A stretch of DNA of 64,000 nt from Novosphingobium sp. MD-1 (lineage in GTDB: Bacteria > Pseudomonadota > Alphaproteobacteria > Sphingomonadales > Sphingomonadaceae): contig NZ_BBXA01000019.1 of NCBI RefSeq assembly GCF_001014975.1, forward strand, positions 1 to 64,000, written 5' to 3'. Positions 41,920-50,807 of the stretch are shown here, piece by piece. Each line of letters begins with the position of its first letter. Position 1 is the stretch's first letter. The notes beneath the pieces were generated by a model, which did no database searches, was not told the origin of the DNA, and worked only from the letters and a program-made list of their open reading frames with translations. The position numbers and the translations under genes were made by a program.

Positions 41920-44145
41920 TCAGGGGTTGCCCTGCCCTCCGCCAACGGTGGCGCGGGTGCCGCCGGTCGGTCGGGCGCGCGGTGCGGCCTGGCCGTTGGC
42001 GTCGTTCCGGCCCCGCCCGATCGCGCGGTCGAGGAAATCGTCGTTCGCGGCCGCCGGGCCGCTGCCATCGGCGCCGTTGCCATCGCGGTAGGTCGGCTGG
42101 CGTTCGCGCTGCGCCCCCGAGGGCGTGTTGCTGCCGATACCCGGCGCGCCGCCTGCTGGACCGTTCCCCGGCCCACCCGGTGCGCCGCCTGCCGGGGCCT
42201 GCCCGCCCTGGTCGACCAGATTGCCGTTCTCATCCACGTAGAAGTAGTTGTCGGAATTGTTGAGCAGCGCCTCGTCGTCGGGCTCGAGCTGCCATTGCGG
42301 CAGCTTGAGTTCGGTATCGAACTTCTCCGCCGGGCGCTTGGCGGTGGCGACTTTCATGTAGGCCGCGAACGCGCGCGCCGGCGCGGTGCCGCCCTGCAAT
42401 CCCGGCACCGCGTGGGCATCGTCGCGCCCCATCCATACGCCGGTGGTGATGCCGCTGGAAAAGCCGAGGAACCAGCCATCCTTGTTCGAGCTGGTCGTTC
42501 CGGTCTTGCCTGCCACCGGCCGGCCGATCTGCGCGGCGCGGCCCGTGCCGATGCTGACTGCCGTCTGCAGCAGATCGGTGATACCGGCCGCGACATACGT
42601 GGGCACAAGCTGCTGCGACGCATCAGGGCGGTGGCTATAGACCACCTCGCCGTCCGTGGTGGTGATCTTGCGAATGCCATAGGGCGTGACCGACGCGCCC
42701 TTGTTCTGCACCGCGGCGAAGGCGCGCACCATGTCGATCACGCGCACGTCGGAGGTGCCCAGCACCATCGAGGGCAACGTGTTGATCGGCGTGGTGATGC
42801 CGAAGCGGCGGGCCATGTTGGCCACCGCGCCGAAGCCTACCTCGTTGCCGAGCTGCGCGGCCACGGTGTTCTTGGAATAGGCGAAGGCGGTGCGCACGTC
42901 GATTTCGCCGGCGTAAGTGCCGCCCGAATTGCGCGGCGACCACCCGTCGATCGTGACCGGCGCATCGACCACGCGCGAATCCGGCGTGTAGCCAGCCTCG
43001 AGCGCGGCGAGATAGACGAACAGCTTCCATGCCGAGCCGGGCTGGCGCACGGCGTTGGTGGCGCGGTTGTAGTTGGACGTCACGTAATCCGTGCCGCCCA
43101 CCATCGCCAGCACCGCGCCATCGCGATCCACGCTGACCATCGCGCCTTGCGCGCCCTTGGGCGCATAGCCCTGGATCGCGCTGGTCGCGGCGTGCTGCAT
43201 GACGGGATCAAGCGTGGTCCAGACCTCGATCGGCTGGTCGTTGTCCGGCAGGATCAGGTCCAGTTGCGGCAGCACCCAGTCGGTGAAGTAACGCGCGGAG
43301 TTCTGGCCTTCCTCGCCCGCCAGCTTCACGTCCTTGAAATCGACCGCGGCGGCATCGGCGGGGGTGATCGTGCCGTTGCGCTGCATCACGTCGAGCACCA
43401 CCTTGGCGCGCCCGACGGCGGCATCGGCATCGGCGGTCGGCGAATAGTGCGAAGGCGCCTTCACCAGCCCGGCGATGATCGATGCCTCGGCCAGCGAAAG
43501 GCGCTCGCCCGAATGGCCGAAGAACTTGCGCGCGGCGGAATCGACGCCATAGGCGCCGCCACCGAAATAGACCTTGTTGAGATAGAGTTCGAGGATCTGA
43601 TCCTTGCTGAACTTCTGCTCCAGCGCCAGCGCCAGCACCGCCTCGCGCAGCTTGCGATCGAATGTGCGGCTGTTGTTAAGGAAGATGTTGCGGGCAAGCT
43701 GCTGCGTGATCGTGGAACCGCCCTGCCGCCAGCGCCCGCTTTCGACGCGGACCATCAGCGAACGGGCGATGCCCAGCGGGTCCACGCCCCAGTGTTCGCG
43801 ATAGCGCCGGTCTTCCACCGAAACCATCGCATCGCGCATCACGCGCGGAATGCGGTCATAGGGAATCCACCGGCCATAGCTTGGCCCCAGGGTGACGATT
43901 TCCGAACCGTCGTTGGCGCGCACGACGATCATCTGGCCGGCCTGGCTGGACTTCAGCTTCTCGTAGCTCGGCAGCGAACGCGCGGTGACGAACACCGCCA
44001 CCGCCACGCCGATCGCCGCGAGGAGCGCAAGGCCGCCGCCCCAGACGAAAATGCGCCGTATCCAACGGCGGAAGGCCGATGGCTTCTTCGGCGCGCGGGA
44101 AGAGCCGCCCGAATCCGGGCTGCGTGGAATATCCCGTCTGGCCAT
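41920..44145 (-). CDS. mrcA: Penicillin-binding protein 1A family (bifunctional transglycosylase/transpeptidase)
   Basis: The 741-residue class A PBP builds and crosslinks peptidoglycan. It has a cytoplasmic basic tail, one membrane helix (about 32-55) and a GT51 domain (VSVEDRRYREHWGVDPLGIARSL with the catalytic Glu, GGSTITQQLARN, and LELYLNKVYFGGGAYG). The transpeptidase domain has the SxxK serine in RQPGSAWKLF (near 370), SKN in AYSKNTVAA and KTG in VAGKTGTTSSNKDGW. The C-terminal 100 residues are a low-complexity Gly/Pro/Asn-rich tail, longer than in many homologues. It is upstream of no other gene on this strand and ends near the tandem repeat. Confidence 0.95.
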   Translation of the reverse strand: MARRDIPRSPDSGGSSRAPKKPSAFRRWIRRIFVWGGGLALLAAIGVAVAVFVTARSLPSYEKLKSSQAGQMIVVRANDGSEIVTLGPSYGRWIPYDRIPRVMRDAMVSVEDRRYREHWGVDPLGIARSLMVRVESGRWRQGGSTITQQLARNIFLNNSRTFDRKLREAVLALALEQKFSKDQILELYLNKVYFGGGAYGVDSAARKFFGHSGERLSLAEASIIAGLVKAPSHYSPTADADAAVGRAKVVLDVMQRNGTITPADAAAVDFKDVKLAGEEGQNSARYFTDWVLPQLDLILPDNDQPIEVWTTLDPVMQHAATSAIQGYAPKGAQGAMVSVDRDGAVLAMVGGTDYVTSNYNRATNAVRQPGSAWKLFVYLAALEAGYTPDSRVVDAPVTIDGWSPRNSGGTYAGEIDVRTAFAYSKNTVAAQLGNEVGFGAVANMARRFGITTPINTLPSMVLGTSDVRVIDMVRAFAAVQNKGASVTPYGIRKITTTDGEVVYSHRPDASQQLVPTYVAAGITDLLQTAVSIGTGRAAQIGRPVAGKTGTTSSNKDGWFLGFSSGITTGVWMGRDDAHAVPGLQGGTAPARAFAAYMKVATAKRPAEKFDTELKLPQWQLEPDDEALLNNSDNYFYVDENGNLVDQGGQAPAGGAPGGPGNGPAGGAPGIGSNTPSGAQRERQPTYRDGNGADGSGPAAANDDFLDRAIGRGRNDANGQAAPRARPTGGTRATVGGGQGNP

Positions 44146-44306
44146 CAGTCTTCTACCGGACCTTTCCGTTTACTGCGAACCATGCTGGCGGGAGCAACAC
44201 GGCATCCGGCATGGATGGCCCCCAACGCGAACCGCCCTTTGCATAGGCGATTTGTAACGCAGGGTTAATCGGAAGTTTTCCCGCAGGCGGAAAAGGCCGT
44301 TTCCCG

Positions 44307-44705
44307 TCAATCCTCTGGCGAAAAATCCAGCGAGGCGCTGTTGATGCAATAACGCAGGCCGGTGGGCGCGGGGCCATCGGGGAAGACATGGCCAAGGTGC
44401 CCGTCGCAGCGCGCGCAGCGCACTTCGGTGCGGACCATGCCGTGCGTAACGTCGCGGTGTTCGTCCACCGCTTCGGCCTCCATCGGCGCATAGAAGCTCG
44501 GCCAGCCGGAGCCGCTGTCATACTTGGTGGCGGAGGCGAACAGCGGCGCGCCGCAGCCGGCGCAGACATAGTCGCCCGCTGCCTTGTTCTTTTCATACTT
44601 GCCGGTGAAGGCGCGCTCGGTGCCCGCCTGCCGCAGGATCGCGTACTGCTCCGGCGTCAGCCTTTCGCGCCATTCGGCTTCGGTGAGGTTCAGCTTGTCG
44701 GCCAT
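44307..44705 (-). CDS. msrB: Peptide-methionine (R)-S-oxide reductase
   Basis: MsrB repairs R-methionine sulfoxide in proteins. The 132-residue sequence has the zinc Cys pairs C48/C51 (YVCAGCG) and C97/C100 ([13 protein letters not shown]), the [11 protein letters not shown] block, and the catalytic C120 in RYCINSASL. It has no signal peptide, so it is cytosolic. The ATG at 44705 ([12 protein letters not shown]) is preceded by AAAGGAGATCCCC. It is 29 bases downstream of the NfeD-like gene on the same strand and may be co-transcribed with the NfeD-SPFH pair. Confidence 0.96.
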   Translation of the reverse strand: MADKLNLTEAEWRERLTPEQYAILRQAGTERAFTGKYEKNKAAGDYVCAGCGAPLFASATKYDSGSGWPSFYAPMEAEAVDEHRDVTHGMVRTEVRCARCDGHLGHVFPDGPAPTGLRYCINSASLDFSPED

Positions 44706-44734
44706 GGGGGATCTCCTTTGCCGCGCATATGGGG

Positions 44735-45175
44735 TCAGTCGGGAAACTCTACAATGAGCACCGCGCCATCGTGCCCGGCCACGCGCATCCGCGCGCCGAC
44801 CGGCGCATCCGGGCCGCGCACCAGCCATTCGGTGTCGCCCTGGCGGACGCGTCCCCCGCCGCCCTCGATCGCCTGGACGACGGTGACGCTCTGGCCGATC
44901 AGCCGACCGCCACGATCGTTGAGCAGGGGATCGGCCGAGACCACCGGATTGCGCGCCAGCCAGCGCCGTCCGGCAAGCAGCACGCAGCCGGCCAGCACCG
45001 CGAACAGCACGACCTGCGCCGCGATCGCCAAAGGCAGCGCCGCAGCGACGAAGCCGGTTAGCAGGGCCGCCGCTGCCAGCCAGATCAGGAAATAGCCCGG
45101 CGCAACCAGCTCCGCGATGGCCAGCGCCACGCCCAGCGCCAGCCAGCCCCAGTGCGGCGCCAGCGCGTCAAGCAC
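44735..45175 (-). CDS. NfeD-like membrane protein
   Basis: The 146-residue protein has three membrane segments (about 7-25, 28-48, 50-72) and a C-terminal OB-fold domain of about 65 residues ([36 protein letters not shown]...[17 protein letters not shown]). This is the short NfeD1b form without a protease domain. Such proteins pair with SPFH proteins of the QmcA/stomatin type. Here the start overlaps the stop of the upstream SPFH gene by 8 bases, which supports a joint membrane-organising role. Confidence 0.88.
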   Translation of the reverse strand: MLDALAPHWGWLALGVALAIAELVAPGYFLIWLAAAALLTGFVAAALPLAIAAQVVLFAVLAGCVLLAGRRWLARNPVVSADPLLNDRGGRLIGQSVTVVQAIEGGGGRVRQGDTEWLVRGPDAPVGARMRVAGHDGAVLIVEFPD

Positions 45176-46133
45176 GGCCCATCCCCGATTTGTCCGCCCC
45201 CGCCTTGTCCGCCGGTGCGGGGTTGGCCCGGGGCTTCACCGCATCGCCGATCAGTTCCCCGATCCCGCCCAGCGAGCCAATCAGTTGCGTCGCCTCCACG
45301 GGGAAAAGGATGGTCTTGGCGTTGGGCGAAACCGCGAACTGCTGCACCGCCTCCACATATTTCTGCGCCACGAAATAGTTGAGCGCCTGCGTGCCCGAAG
45401 ACGCGATCGCCTCGGACACGACCTGCGTGGCCCGTGCCTCCGCCTCGGCCGCGCGTTCGCGCGCCTCGGCATCGCGATAGGCCGCTTCGCGCCGCCCTTC
45501 GGCTTCGAGGATCTGCGCCTGCTTCTGCCCTTCGGCGCGCAGGATTTCCGCGCTTTTCAGCCCCTCGGCCTCGAGAATCTGCGCGCGCTTCTCGCGCTCG
45601 GCCTTCATCTGGCGCGCCATGGCGTTGGAAATGTCGGCCGGCGGACGGATGTCCTTGATCTCGACGCGGGTGATCTTGAGGCCCCAGGGCGAGGTGGCGT
45701 GATCGACCACGGCCAGCAGGCGGGCGTTGATCTCGTCCCGCTTGGACAGCGTCTCGTCCAGGTCCATCGAACCCATCACCGTGCGCAAGTTGGTGGTAGT
45801 GAGTTGCATGATCGCGACGAAGAGGTCCGATACCTCGTAGGCCGCCTTGCCCGCGTCCAGCACCTGGAAGAACACGATGGCGTCCACGCCGACCATGGCG
45901 TTGTCGCGGGTGATGATCTCCTGGCCGGGGATGTCGAGCACCTGCTCCATCATGTTGACCTTGCGCCCGACGCGATCGACGAACGGCATGATGAAATGCA
46001 GGCCGGGCGTGGCCGCCAGGGTGAACTTGCCCAGCCGCTCGATGGTATAGACATAGCCCTGGCGCACGACGCGGACGCCGGTGAAGAAATAGACGGCAAC
46101 AAGCACCGCCAGCAGAACGAGAACGCCTTCCAT
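45168..46133 (-). CDS. qmcA: SPFH/band 7 family protein (QmcA/stomatin-like)
   Basis: From the ATG at 46133 the protein has 321 residues: one N-terminal membrane helix ([16 protein letters not shown]) and an SPFH domain ([48 protein letters not shown]). A long charged coiled coil follows ([55 protein letters not shown]), and then a hydrophobic [18 protein letters not shown] segment. These features match QmcA/paraslipin proteins of membrane microdomains. An ATG 12 bases earlier (46145) is possible. Its stop overlaps the NfeD-like gene, its typical partner. Confidence 0.92.
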   Translation of the reverse strand: MEGVLVLLAVLVAVYFFTGVRVVRQGYVYTIERLGKFTLAATPGLHFIMPFVDRVGRKVNMMEQVLDIPGQEIITRDNAMVGVDAIVFFQVLDAGKAAYEVSDLFVAIMQLTTTNLRTVMGSMDLDETLSKRDEINARLLAVVDHATSPWGLKITRVEIKDIRPPADISNAMARQMKAEREKRAQILEAEGLKSAEILRAEGQKQAQILEAEGRREAAYRDAEARERAAEAEARATQVVSEAIASSGTQALNYFVAQKYVEAVQQFAVSPNAKTILFPVEATQLIGSLGGIGELIGDAVKPRANPAPADKAGADKSGMGRA

Positions 46134-46227
46134 CGCCACCCCCATCACTTCGATGCCGGAGTCTAGCGCACGGCGCATTCCAGCCAAGCACAAACCGCTC
46201 CGGCCACCGAAGCGCGATGGAAGCTGA

Positions 46228-46947
46228 TCAATAGTGCGATTTCTGATCCGGCTTCGCGAGGTCGTAACAGTGGGCGATGTCGTACTTTTCGACACCCCCG
46301 CCCTCGTCGAACGCTTCCTTGAGCATGGCGTCGTGCGCCTCGGCGATCGCCTGGTCGGCCTGGTCGCCGCTCCTGCCCGCGGCGATCAGCGCTTCACGCT
46401 CGCGCGCGGTCAGCACCGAGGCCAGCGTCTTCATGTCCTGCGCCGCCGGGGTCATGCCCTCGCGCCCATGAATTTCCTCGAAGGCGAGCGAGAGGATCGC
46501 GGTGCATTGCAGAAGGTCAGGCGCGCGCAGTGGCGGAACGGTCTTGTCCAGCAGCGGAAGACAGGCGCGCATCTGCGCAGCCAACGCGGCATCCGCGGGA
46601 TCGGCACTGGCGCCCTTCTGCAAGGTGCCGACATCGGCCACGATCAGATCGCGCACCTGTTCGCGCGTCAGGCCGGCTTCGGCGACGACCCGCGTGCTCA
46701 CCTCGACGAAATAGCGCTTTCCCCGCACGGCCAGCGGCGGGAACGCGAGCGCGGCAGGCGCCCCGTTGGCCTGCTCGGACGCAACGATCGCGAAGACGGC
46801 GGCGCATTGCAGCGCGGCGCGGTGTTCCGGGGTCAGGCTGTCGGCTGTAACCGCATCGGCGGCCGCATCCGCCGCCACGGCCGGGGATGCCGGCAGTGCA
46901 GATGGAACAAGCAACGAAAGCGCGGCAAGCGCGGCGGGAATGCGCAT
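46228..46947 (-). CDS. Hypothetical secreted protein
   Basis: The 239-residue precursor has a signal peptide ending ASPAVAADA (about residue 26). The mature part is mostly helical and acidic, with a repeated theme of LQCAA/LQCTA-type Cys motifs ([18 protein letters not shown] near 44 and [19 protein letters not shown] near 144). That suggests two related halves, each starting with a Cys in a helix. It ends [16 protein letters not shown] do not recognise a named family. It lies 94 bases upstream of the SPFH-NfeD pair on the same strand and downstream of a terminator, so it is probably a separate unit. Confidence 0.7.
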   Translation of the reverse strand: MRIPAALAALSLLVPSALPASPAVAADAAADAVTADSLTPEHRAALQCAAVFAIVASEQANGAPAALAFPPLAVRGKRYFVEVSTRVVAEAGLTREQVRDLIVADVGTLQKGASADPADAALAAQMRACLPLLDKTVPPLRAPDLLQCTAILSLAFEEIHGREGMTPAAQDMKTLASVLTAREREALIAAGRSGDQADQAIAEAHDAMLKEAFDEGGGVEKYDIAHCYDLAKPDQKSHY

Positions 46948-46973
46948 GGTCAGGCTATAGGCGCGGCGTGCGC

Positions 46974-47005
46974 AAAAAAGAAGCCGCGAGCATGACGCTC
47001 GCGGC
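46974..47005 (-). terminator. Rho-independent terminator after the CC_3452-family gene
   Basis: On the minus strand a 9-bp GCCGCGAGC/GCTCGCGGC stem (46983-46991 with 46997-47005) around a 5-base loop is followed by TTCTTTTTT. It is about 110 bases past the stop of the gene at 47114. Confidence 0.78.
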
Positions 47006-47113
47006 CCTGGCAGGTTTGGCGTGTCCGGCAGGGTAGCGGGAGGACACGCGCTGGAGAAAAGATCGGATCGGCCGGGCGCTTGTTAAGGCCCGGATCGATC
47101 CTTCAGGCCAGAA

Positions 47114-47458
47114 TCAGGCCTTCCCGCCGTTGCAACGGGCAAGTTCCTCGGCGGAAAGCTCGCCGTCCGGCGTGGCGAAGCGGGCGATCGTGCCAACCTT
47201 CTGGGAAATGCGCGCGCAGACCATTGCGGGGCGCGAGGTGTCGCGCGCGCCCGAGCATTCCGATCCGGTGCACGACCAGGCAACGCCGTGTTCGATCAGG
47301 CGCTTGGGCGCATCGAGAGCGGTTGCCAGGGTAACGGAATAGTAGCCGCCCGCTGCGTGCGAAGGCGTGGCGGTTGCAGTGAAACCGGCGACCGTTCCGA
47401 CCAGCGCGAGAACGGCAGGCGCAAGCTGGCGCAACGCGCCATGGCGAAGTGCAGTCAT
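47114..47458 (-). CDS. CC_3452 family secreted protein
   Basis: The 114-residue protein has a signal peptide ending PSHAAG (about residue 36). A short mature domain of about 78 residues follows with the family pattern YYSVTLATAL, a Cys pair in GVAWSCTGSECSG, then TSRPAMVCARISQKVGTIARF and a final EELARCNGGKA. Four Cys residues suggest two disulfides. The family is common in Caulobacter and sphingomonads, usually in many copies, with unknown function. It is divergent from an HxlR regulator, and the shared 125-base region carries nested palindromes. Confidence 0.85.
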   Translation of the reverse strand: MTALRHGALRQLAPAVLALVGTVAGFTATATPSHAAGGYYSVTLATALDAPKRLIEHGVAWSCTGSECSGARDTSRPAMVCARISQKVGTIARFATPDGELSAEELARCNGGKA

Positions 47459-47531
47459 GATTCTTCCCCTTTTTCATGGCAAGGAAATCATGGGGTCCTT
47501 GGAGAGGGTCGATTTCCGTTGCGAATCGTTT

Positions 47532-47571
47532 CCTATATCGATAGGTTTTAAGTTGCAACTAAAAACTTAAA
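47532..47571. promoter_or_regulatory. Nested palindromes between CC_3452 and HxlR genes
   Basis: TTTAAGTT (47547-47554) and AACTTAAA (47564-47571) are 8-bp inverted arms 9 bases apart. They overlap the perfect 10-bp palindrome AGTTGCAACT (47551-47560). Just upstream is CCTAT-ATCG-ATAGG (47532-47545). The site ends 12 bases before the HxlR start, a good place for autoregulation. Confidence 0.6.
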
Positions 47572-47583
47572 TAGGCCGACGAT

Positions 47584-48117
47584 ATGGGGTACAAGCGCGA
47601 CGACATGCACAAACTTCACGAACCCCTTGCCGAGATCGGACAGTGTGGCCTTCCCGTGGCGCTGGAAGCCATGGGCGAGCGCTGGTCGTTCATGATCCTG
47701 CGCGCCGCCCTGAACGGCGTCCGGCACTTCGAGGATTTCCTCGACGAGCTTGGGATCGCCCGGAACATCCTTTCGAACCGCCTGTCAAGGCTGGTCGAAG
47801 CAGGCATTCTCAAGCGCGAGCATTGCGCCGACGATCGCCGCCGCATCGAATACCGGTTGACGGAAAAGGGATTCGATCTGTTGCCGGCCATGTTGGCATT
47901 GCGCCAGTGGGGCGAGAAATGGCAACTCGGCGTCGCCGCCAATCCGGTGCTGTGCGACGCGCGCGACGGCAGGCCCATCGCGCCGATCACGATCCGCGCG
48001 CACGACGATCGCCAGTTGAAGCACAGCGACCTCACCTGGCGTGATCTGGCGGATGTGGAAGCGGAAGAAGCGGGCGGCGTTGCTGCCGGAACAGCTCCGG
48101 TCCGCATCGTCGGGTAG
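47584..48117 (+). CDS. HxlR family transcriptional regulator
   Basis: The 177-residue protein has the HxlR winged helix in residues about 18-110: CGLPVALEAMGERWSFMILRAALNGVRHFEDFLDELGIARNILSNRLSRLVEAGILKRE...RIEYRLTEKGFDLLPAMLAL. The Cys at residue 21 sits where redox-sensing HxlR proteins carry theirs. The C-terminal 70 residues are less conserved, and the protein is longer than the usual 110-150 residues. It is divergent from the CC_3452-family gene, and the nested palindromes in between are its likely binding site. The effector is unknown. Confidence 0.9.
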   Translation: MGYKRDDMHKLHEPLAEIGQCGLPVALEAMGERWSFMILRAALNGVRHFEDFLDELGIARNILSNRLSRLVEAGILKREHCADDRRRIEYRLTEKGFDLLPAMLALRQWGEKWQLGVAANPVLCDARDGRPIAPITIRAHDDRQLKHSDLTWRDLADVEAEEAGGVAAGTAPVRIVG

Positions 48118-48138
48118 CAAGCCCCGCAGACTATCTGC

Positions 48139-48180
48139 AAAAAGAACCCGGGAGCGGGGGGCTGAGGTCCGCCCCCGGGG
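48139..48180 (-). terminator. GC-rich hairpin after the UrcA-family gene
   Basis: An imperfect CCCGGG...CCCGGG hairpin (48147-48180) is followed on the minus strand by TTCTTTTT. It is placed between the convergent HxlR and UrcA-family genes. Confidence 0.55.
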
Positions 48181-48186
48181 TGCAGA

Positions 48187-48489
48187 TTACCGGCTGTGGA
48201 CCGGTCCGCGCTTGATCGAGGCGAATTTCGCCCGCGCATTGTTCAGCGCGCTGTTATAGCAAGTCCGTTCGGACACCTGCTCGTTCAGAGAAGCGCGATC
48301 GGTGCCGATGCCGCAGACACCGCGGGCCGCGCTGCGCAGGCGGGCGTCGAACGCGGACTGTCCGTGCGGCGTGGAAAGGTCGAGATCGGCATAGTCCACC
48401 GCGCGGGTTTCCTGGGCAAAGGCGGGCTGCGCGGCGATGGTCAGGCCGAAAAGGGCAGTGGCGAAAGCGGTCTTGGTGAGAGCGGTCAT
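48187..48489 (-). CDS. UrcA family protein
   Basis: The 100-residue exported protein has a signal peptide ending PAFAQE (about residue 26) and the UrcA domain: RAVDYADLDLSTPHGQSAFDARLRSAARGVCG, then a second Cys in SERTCYNSALNNARAKF. The two Cys can form a disulfide. UrcA proteins are abundant in Caulobacterales and Sphingomonadales and have unknown function. The ATG at 48489 is inside a longer open frame and is chosen for the signal peptide. It is convergent with the HxlR gene. Confidence 0.88.
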   Translation of the reverse strand: MTALTKTAFATALFGLTIAAQPAFAQETRAVDYADLDLSTPHGQSAFDARLRSAARGVCGIGTDRASLNEQVSERTCYNSALNNARAKFASIKRGPVHSR

Positions 48490-48756
48490 GGTCTGGTCCT
48501 CAATCTGGTGTCCGGAACCGTTTGGCGGTCGATCCCGGAAGGGGGGCTGCGACGGCAGATCGGGGTATGGGGGGCAACGCCGTCGCTGAAGTTGTCCTAC
48601 GCCGCCCCGCCCCGTCGCGCCCGCCGTCATCGACAAGGCAGGAAGTCCCGCCGACGAGAAGCGACCGCGTCCGACGAACGACCGTCCTGATCCGGTGAAC
48701 CGCATGGGCCGCATGTTGCTGACAACCGGGAAGAAGAGTTCTATCGTTACGCGACA

Positions 48757-49023
48757 ATGGCCATTCTCGTCACATTCCTGCTCGGCATCGGCAATTTCGC
48801 TCTGCACCGGGCAGTCCTGGACAGCGGCCATCCGCTGCTGGGCAAAATGCCTTGGTTCTATCACGGCCTCCACCGGCGCTTCAGCTTCGCGGTGGAATTC
48901 CTGATGCTGTTTGCCGGGCTGCTGCTGACCGCGCAGGGCATTGCGTGGGGGCCGGTCGCCTACCTCGGCTATACCGCGCTCAACGGCCTATCCGCGTGGC
49001 TGATCCTGAGCGACCGTATCTGA
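48757..49023 (+). CDS. Small membrane protein of unknown function
   Basis: The 88-residue protein has three hydrophobic stretches: about 1-18, 45-62 and 65-83. Between the first two is a polar loop, HRAVLDSGHPLLGKMPWFYHGLHRRF, with several His residues. I do not recognise a named family. The length, low complexity and position, 43 bases in front of a lipid-kinase gene, fit a real small membrane gene. The ATG at 48757 follows a weak purine-rich stretch (GGGAAGAAGAG about 20 bases up). Confidence 0.65.
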   Translation: MAILVTFLLGIGNFALHRAVLDSGHPLLGKMPWFYHGLHRRFSFAVEFLMLFAGLLLTAQGIAWGPVAYLGYTALNGLSAWLILSDRI

Positions 49024-49066
49024 ACCGGCCCGGGAACCACGCGCGCCCAGCCGCATTGCCCGAACG

Positions 49067-49921
49067 ATGGACCGAACCCCGCCAATCTGGCTGGTCGCCA
49101 ACGCGGCCAGCGGCAGCAACAGCGACGACGCGCTCGACGACCTGATGGCCAGACTGGCCGCCACCGGGAGAGAACCGGCGCGCGTCGTGCGCTTTCCTGA
49201 CGATGCCCTGCCGGCGCGCGCCGATCTCGACCGCGAAGGCATCGGCATGCTTGCGGTGTTCACCGGGGACGGCACCGTCAACGCGCAGTGCACGCGGCTC
49301 TATGGCTGGCAAGGCGACGTGCTCGTCTTGCCGGGCGGCACGCAGAACCTCATGGCCAAGGCGCTGCATGGCGAAGACGTGTCTGTCGAAGGCGTGGTTG
49401 CGGCGCTGGAACAGGGCAGCCTCTCATCCACACGCCGCCGCCTGATCCGCTGCGCGCAAGGTGACGCCCTGTGCGAGATCGTGGCCGGCCCCGGCGCGGT
49501 ATGGGCCGACGTGCGCGAGGAAATCCGCGACGGCGATCTGGGCGGCATCGCGACATCACTGGGCGAAGCGATTCGCCGCAGCGCCTCGGACCCCGGCGTG
49601 ACGATCGTCGAGCCGGCAACGGGGCGCGAGGAAGGCTACCCCGCCCTACGCCTTCACCCCGGCGCTGCGGGCATGGCTGTCGATGCCTATGGCCCGCAGG
49701 ACATCGCCGGCATCGCGCAGCAAGCGGGCGCGATCCTGCGGCGGGATTTCCGCACTGGCCCGCACGACAAGCTGGGCGAACACGATCGCGTGCGCTGCCG
49801 CTCCGACGAGCCGATCGAACTGATGATCGACGGCGAACGCCGCACCGGATCGCGCGAAGTGACGTTCGAAATCATGGACTGCGACGTGAATTTCCTGTCT
49901 AGCATCCGGCAGCATGAGTAA
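49067..49921 (+). CDS. Diacylglycerol kinase family lipid kinase
   Basis: The 284-residue protein has the DAGK catalytic domain in its first 110 residues: WLVANAASGSNSDDALDDL, AVFTGDGTVNAQCTRLYG (the GGDGT motif in a TGDGT form) and VLVLPGGTQNLMAKALHG. The second half is the beta-rich lipid-binding domain, with DGERRTGSREVTF near the end. Substrates in the family include diacylglycerol, sphingoid bases and ceramide; sphingomonads contain sphingolipids, so any of these is possible. The last 8 bases overlap the start of the metallophosphoesterase gene. Confidence 0.88.
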   Translation: MDRTPPIWLVANAASGSNSDDALDDLMARLAATGREPARVVRFPDDALPARADLDREGIGMLAVFTGDGTVNAQCTRLYGWQGDVLVLPGGTQNLMAKALHGEDVSVEGVVAALEQGSLSSTRRRLIRCAQGDALCEIVAGPGAVWADVREEIRDGDLGGIATSLGEAIRRSASDPGVTIVEPATGREEGYPALRLHPGAAGMAVDAYGPQDIAGIAQQAGAILRRDFRTGPHDKLGEHDRVRCRSDEPIELMIDGERRTGSREVTFEIMDCDVNFLSSIRQHE

Positions 49922-50777
49922 CTCTGCCCCGATCCGGATCTTCCATCTCAGCGACATCCATTTCGGGCTGGAGGACCGGGAGGCGCTGGCCTGGGCGCGG
50001 GAAAGCATCGCGCGCGAACGGCCGGACGCGGTGGCCATCACCGGCGATCTGACGATGCGCGCGCGCCACCGCGAATTCGCCGCCGCCTGCGACTGGATTC
50101 TCTCGCTCGATGCGGCCGTGACGGTGGAGGTGGGCAATCACGACCTGCCCTATTTCAACCTCTTCGAACGCTTCACCGATCCCTATCGCCGTTTCCGCCG
50201 GATCGAGGCGCTGGTCGAGCGCGCGATTCCGGTCAACGGCATCGCGATCATCCCGCTCAAGACCACGGCACGGGCGCAGCCGCGCCTCAACTGGTCAAAA
50301 GGCTGTGTGACCCGGCACGCGCTGGCGCAGACGCTGGCGGCGATCGACGCGCTTCCCGTGGGCGTCCGCGCCATCGTTACCGCGCATCACCCGCTGGTGG
50401 AGGCCGGCACGCGCGGCAAGGCGCTGACGCGGGGAGGATCGCGCGCGCTGGCGGAACTGGCGAAGCGCGATGTGCTGGCCGTGCTTTCCGGCCACGTCCA
50501 CGATCCGTTCGACCTGATCCACCCCACCCCAAACGGCCCGGTCCGCATGATCGGCGCGGGCACGCTTTCGCAGCGGATCCGCTCGACTCCGGTCAGCTTC
50601 AACGAACTGACGATCGCGGACGGCCGGATCGACGTGCGCGTGCGAAATATGGAGCGCGTGCCCACGCGCGCCATGCAGATCGACGACATCCCCGAAGACG
50701 CCCTGCCCCCGCGGGAGACCGGCGCGCCGGTGGCCCCGATCGGCGCCGTGCCCGACGTCGATCCGCCGGTGCATTGA
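49914..50777 (+). CDS. Metallophosphoesterase (calcineurin-like)
   Basis: The 287-residue phosphoesterase has all five metal-binding motifs: SDIHFG near residue 13, TGDLTMRARH near 44, VGNHDLPYF near 73, a His in TAHHPLVEAG near 162, and SGHVHDPF near 200. The layout matches the class III cyclic nucleotide and phospholipid phosphodiesterase group. The substrate is not predictable. The 8-base overlap with the lipid kinase suggests a joint role in lipid phosphate turnover. The C-terminal 30 residues are Pro-rich and probably disordered. Confidence 0.88.
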   Translation: MSNSAPIRIFHLSDIHFGLEDREALAWARESIARERPDAVAITGDLTMRARHREFAAACDWILSLDAAVTVEVGNHDLPYFNLFERFTDPYRRFRRIEALVERAIPVNGIAIIPLKTTARAQPRLNWSKGCVTRHALAQTLAAIDALPVGVRAIVTAHHPLVEAGTRGKALTRGGSRALAELAKRDVLAVLSGHVHDPFDLIHPTPNGPVRMIGAGTLSQRIRSTPVSFNELTIADGRIDVRVRNMERVPTRAMQIDDIPEDALPPRETGAPVAPIGAVPDVDPPVH

Positions 50778-50807
50778 GCGCGGCGCGACACGCGCTATAG
50801 GGCACCC

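Noticed and set aside
41719..44268. 849-codon plus-strand frame antisense to the PBP1A gene
   Set aside because: Same reason: the minus strand carries a complete GT51 and transpeptidase protein, and the plus frame has no recognisable domain.
44276..44294. TTTTCC/GGAAAA hairpin downstream of msrB
   Set aside because: The stem is only 6 bp and no convincing T run follows on the minus strand, so it is too weak to call a terminator.
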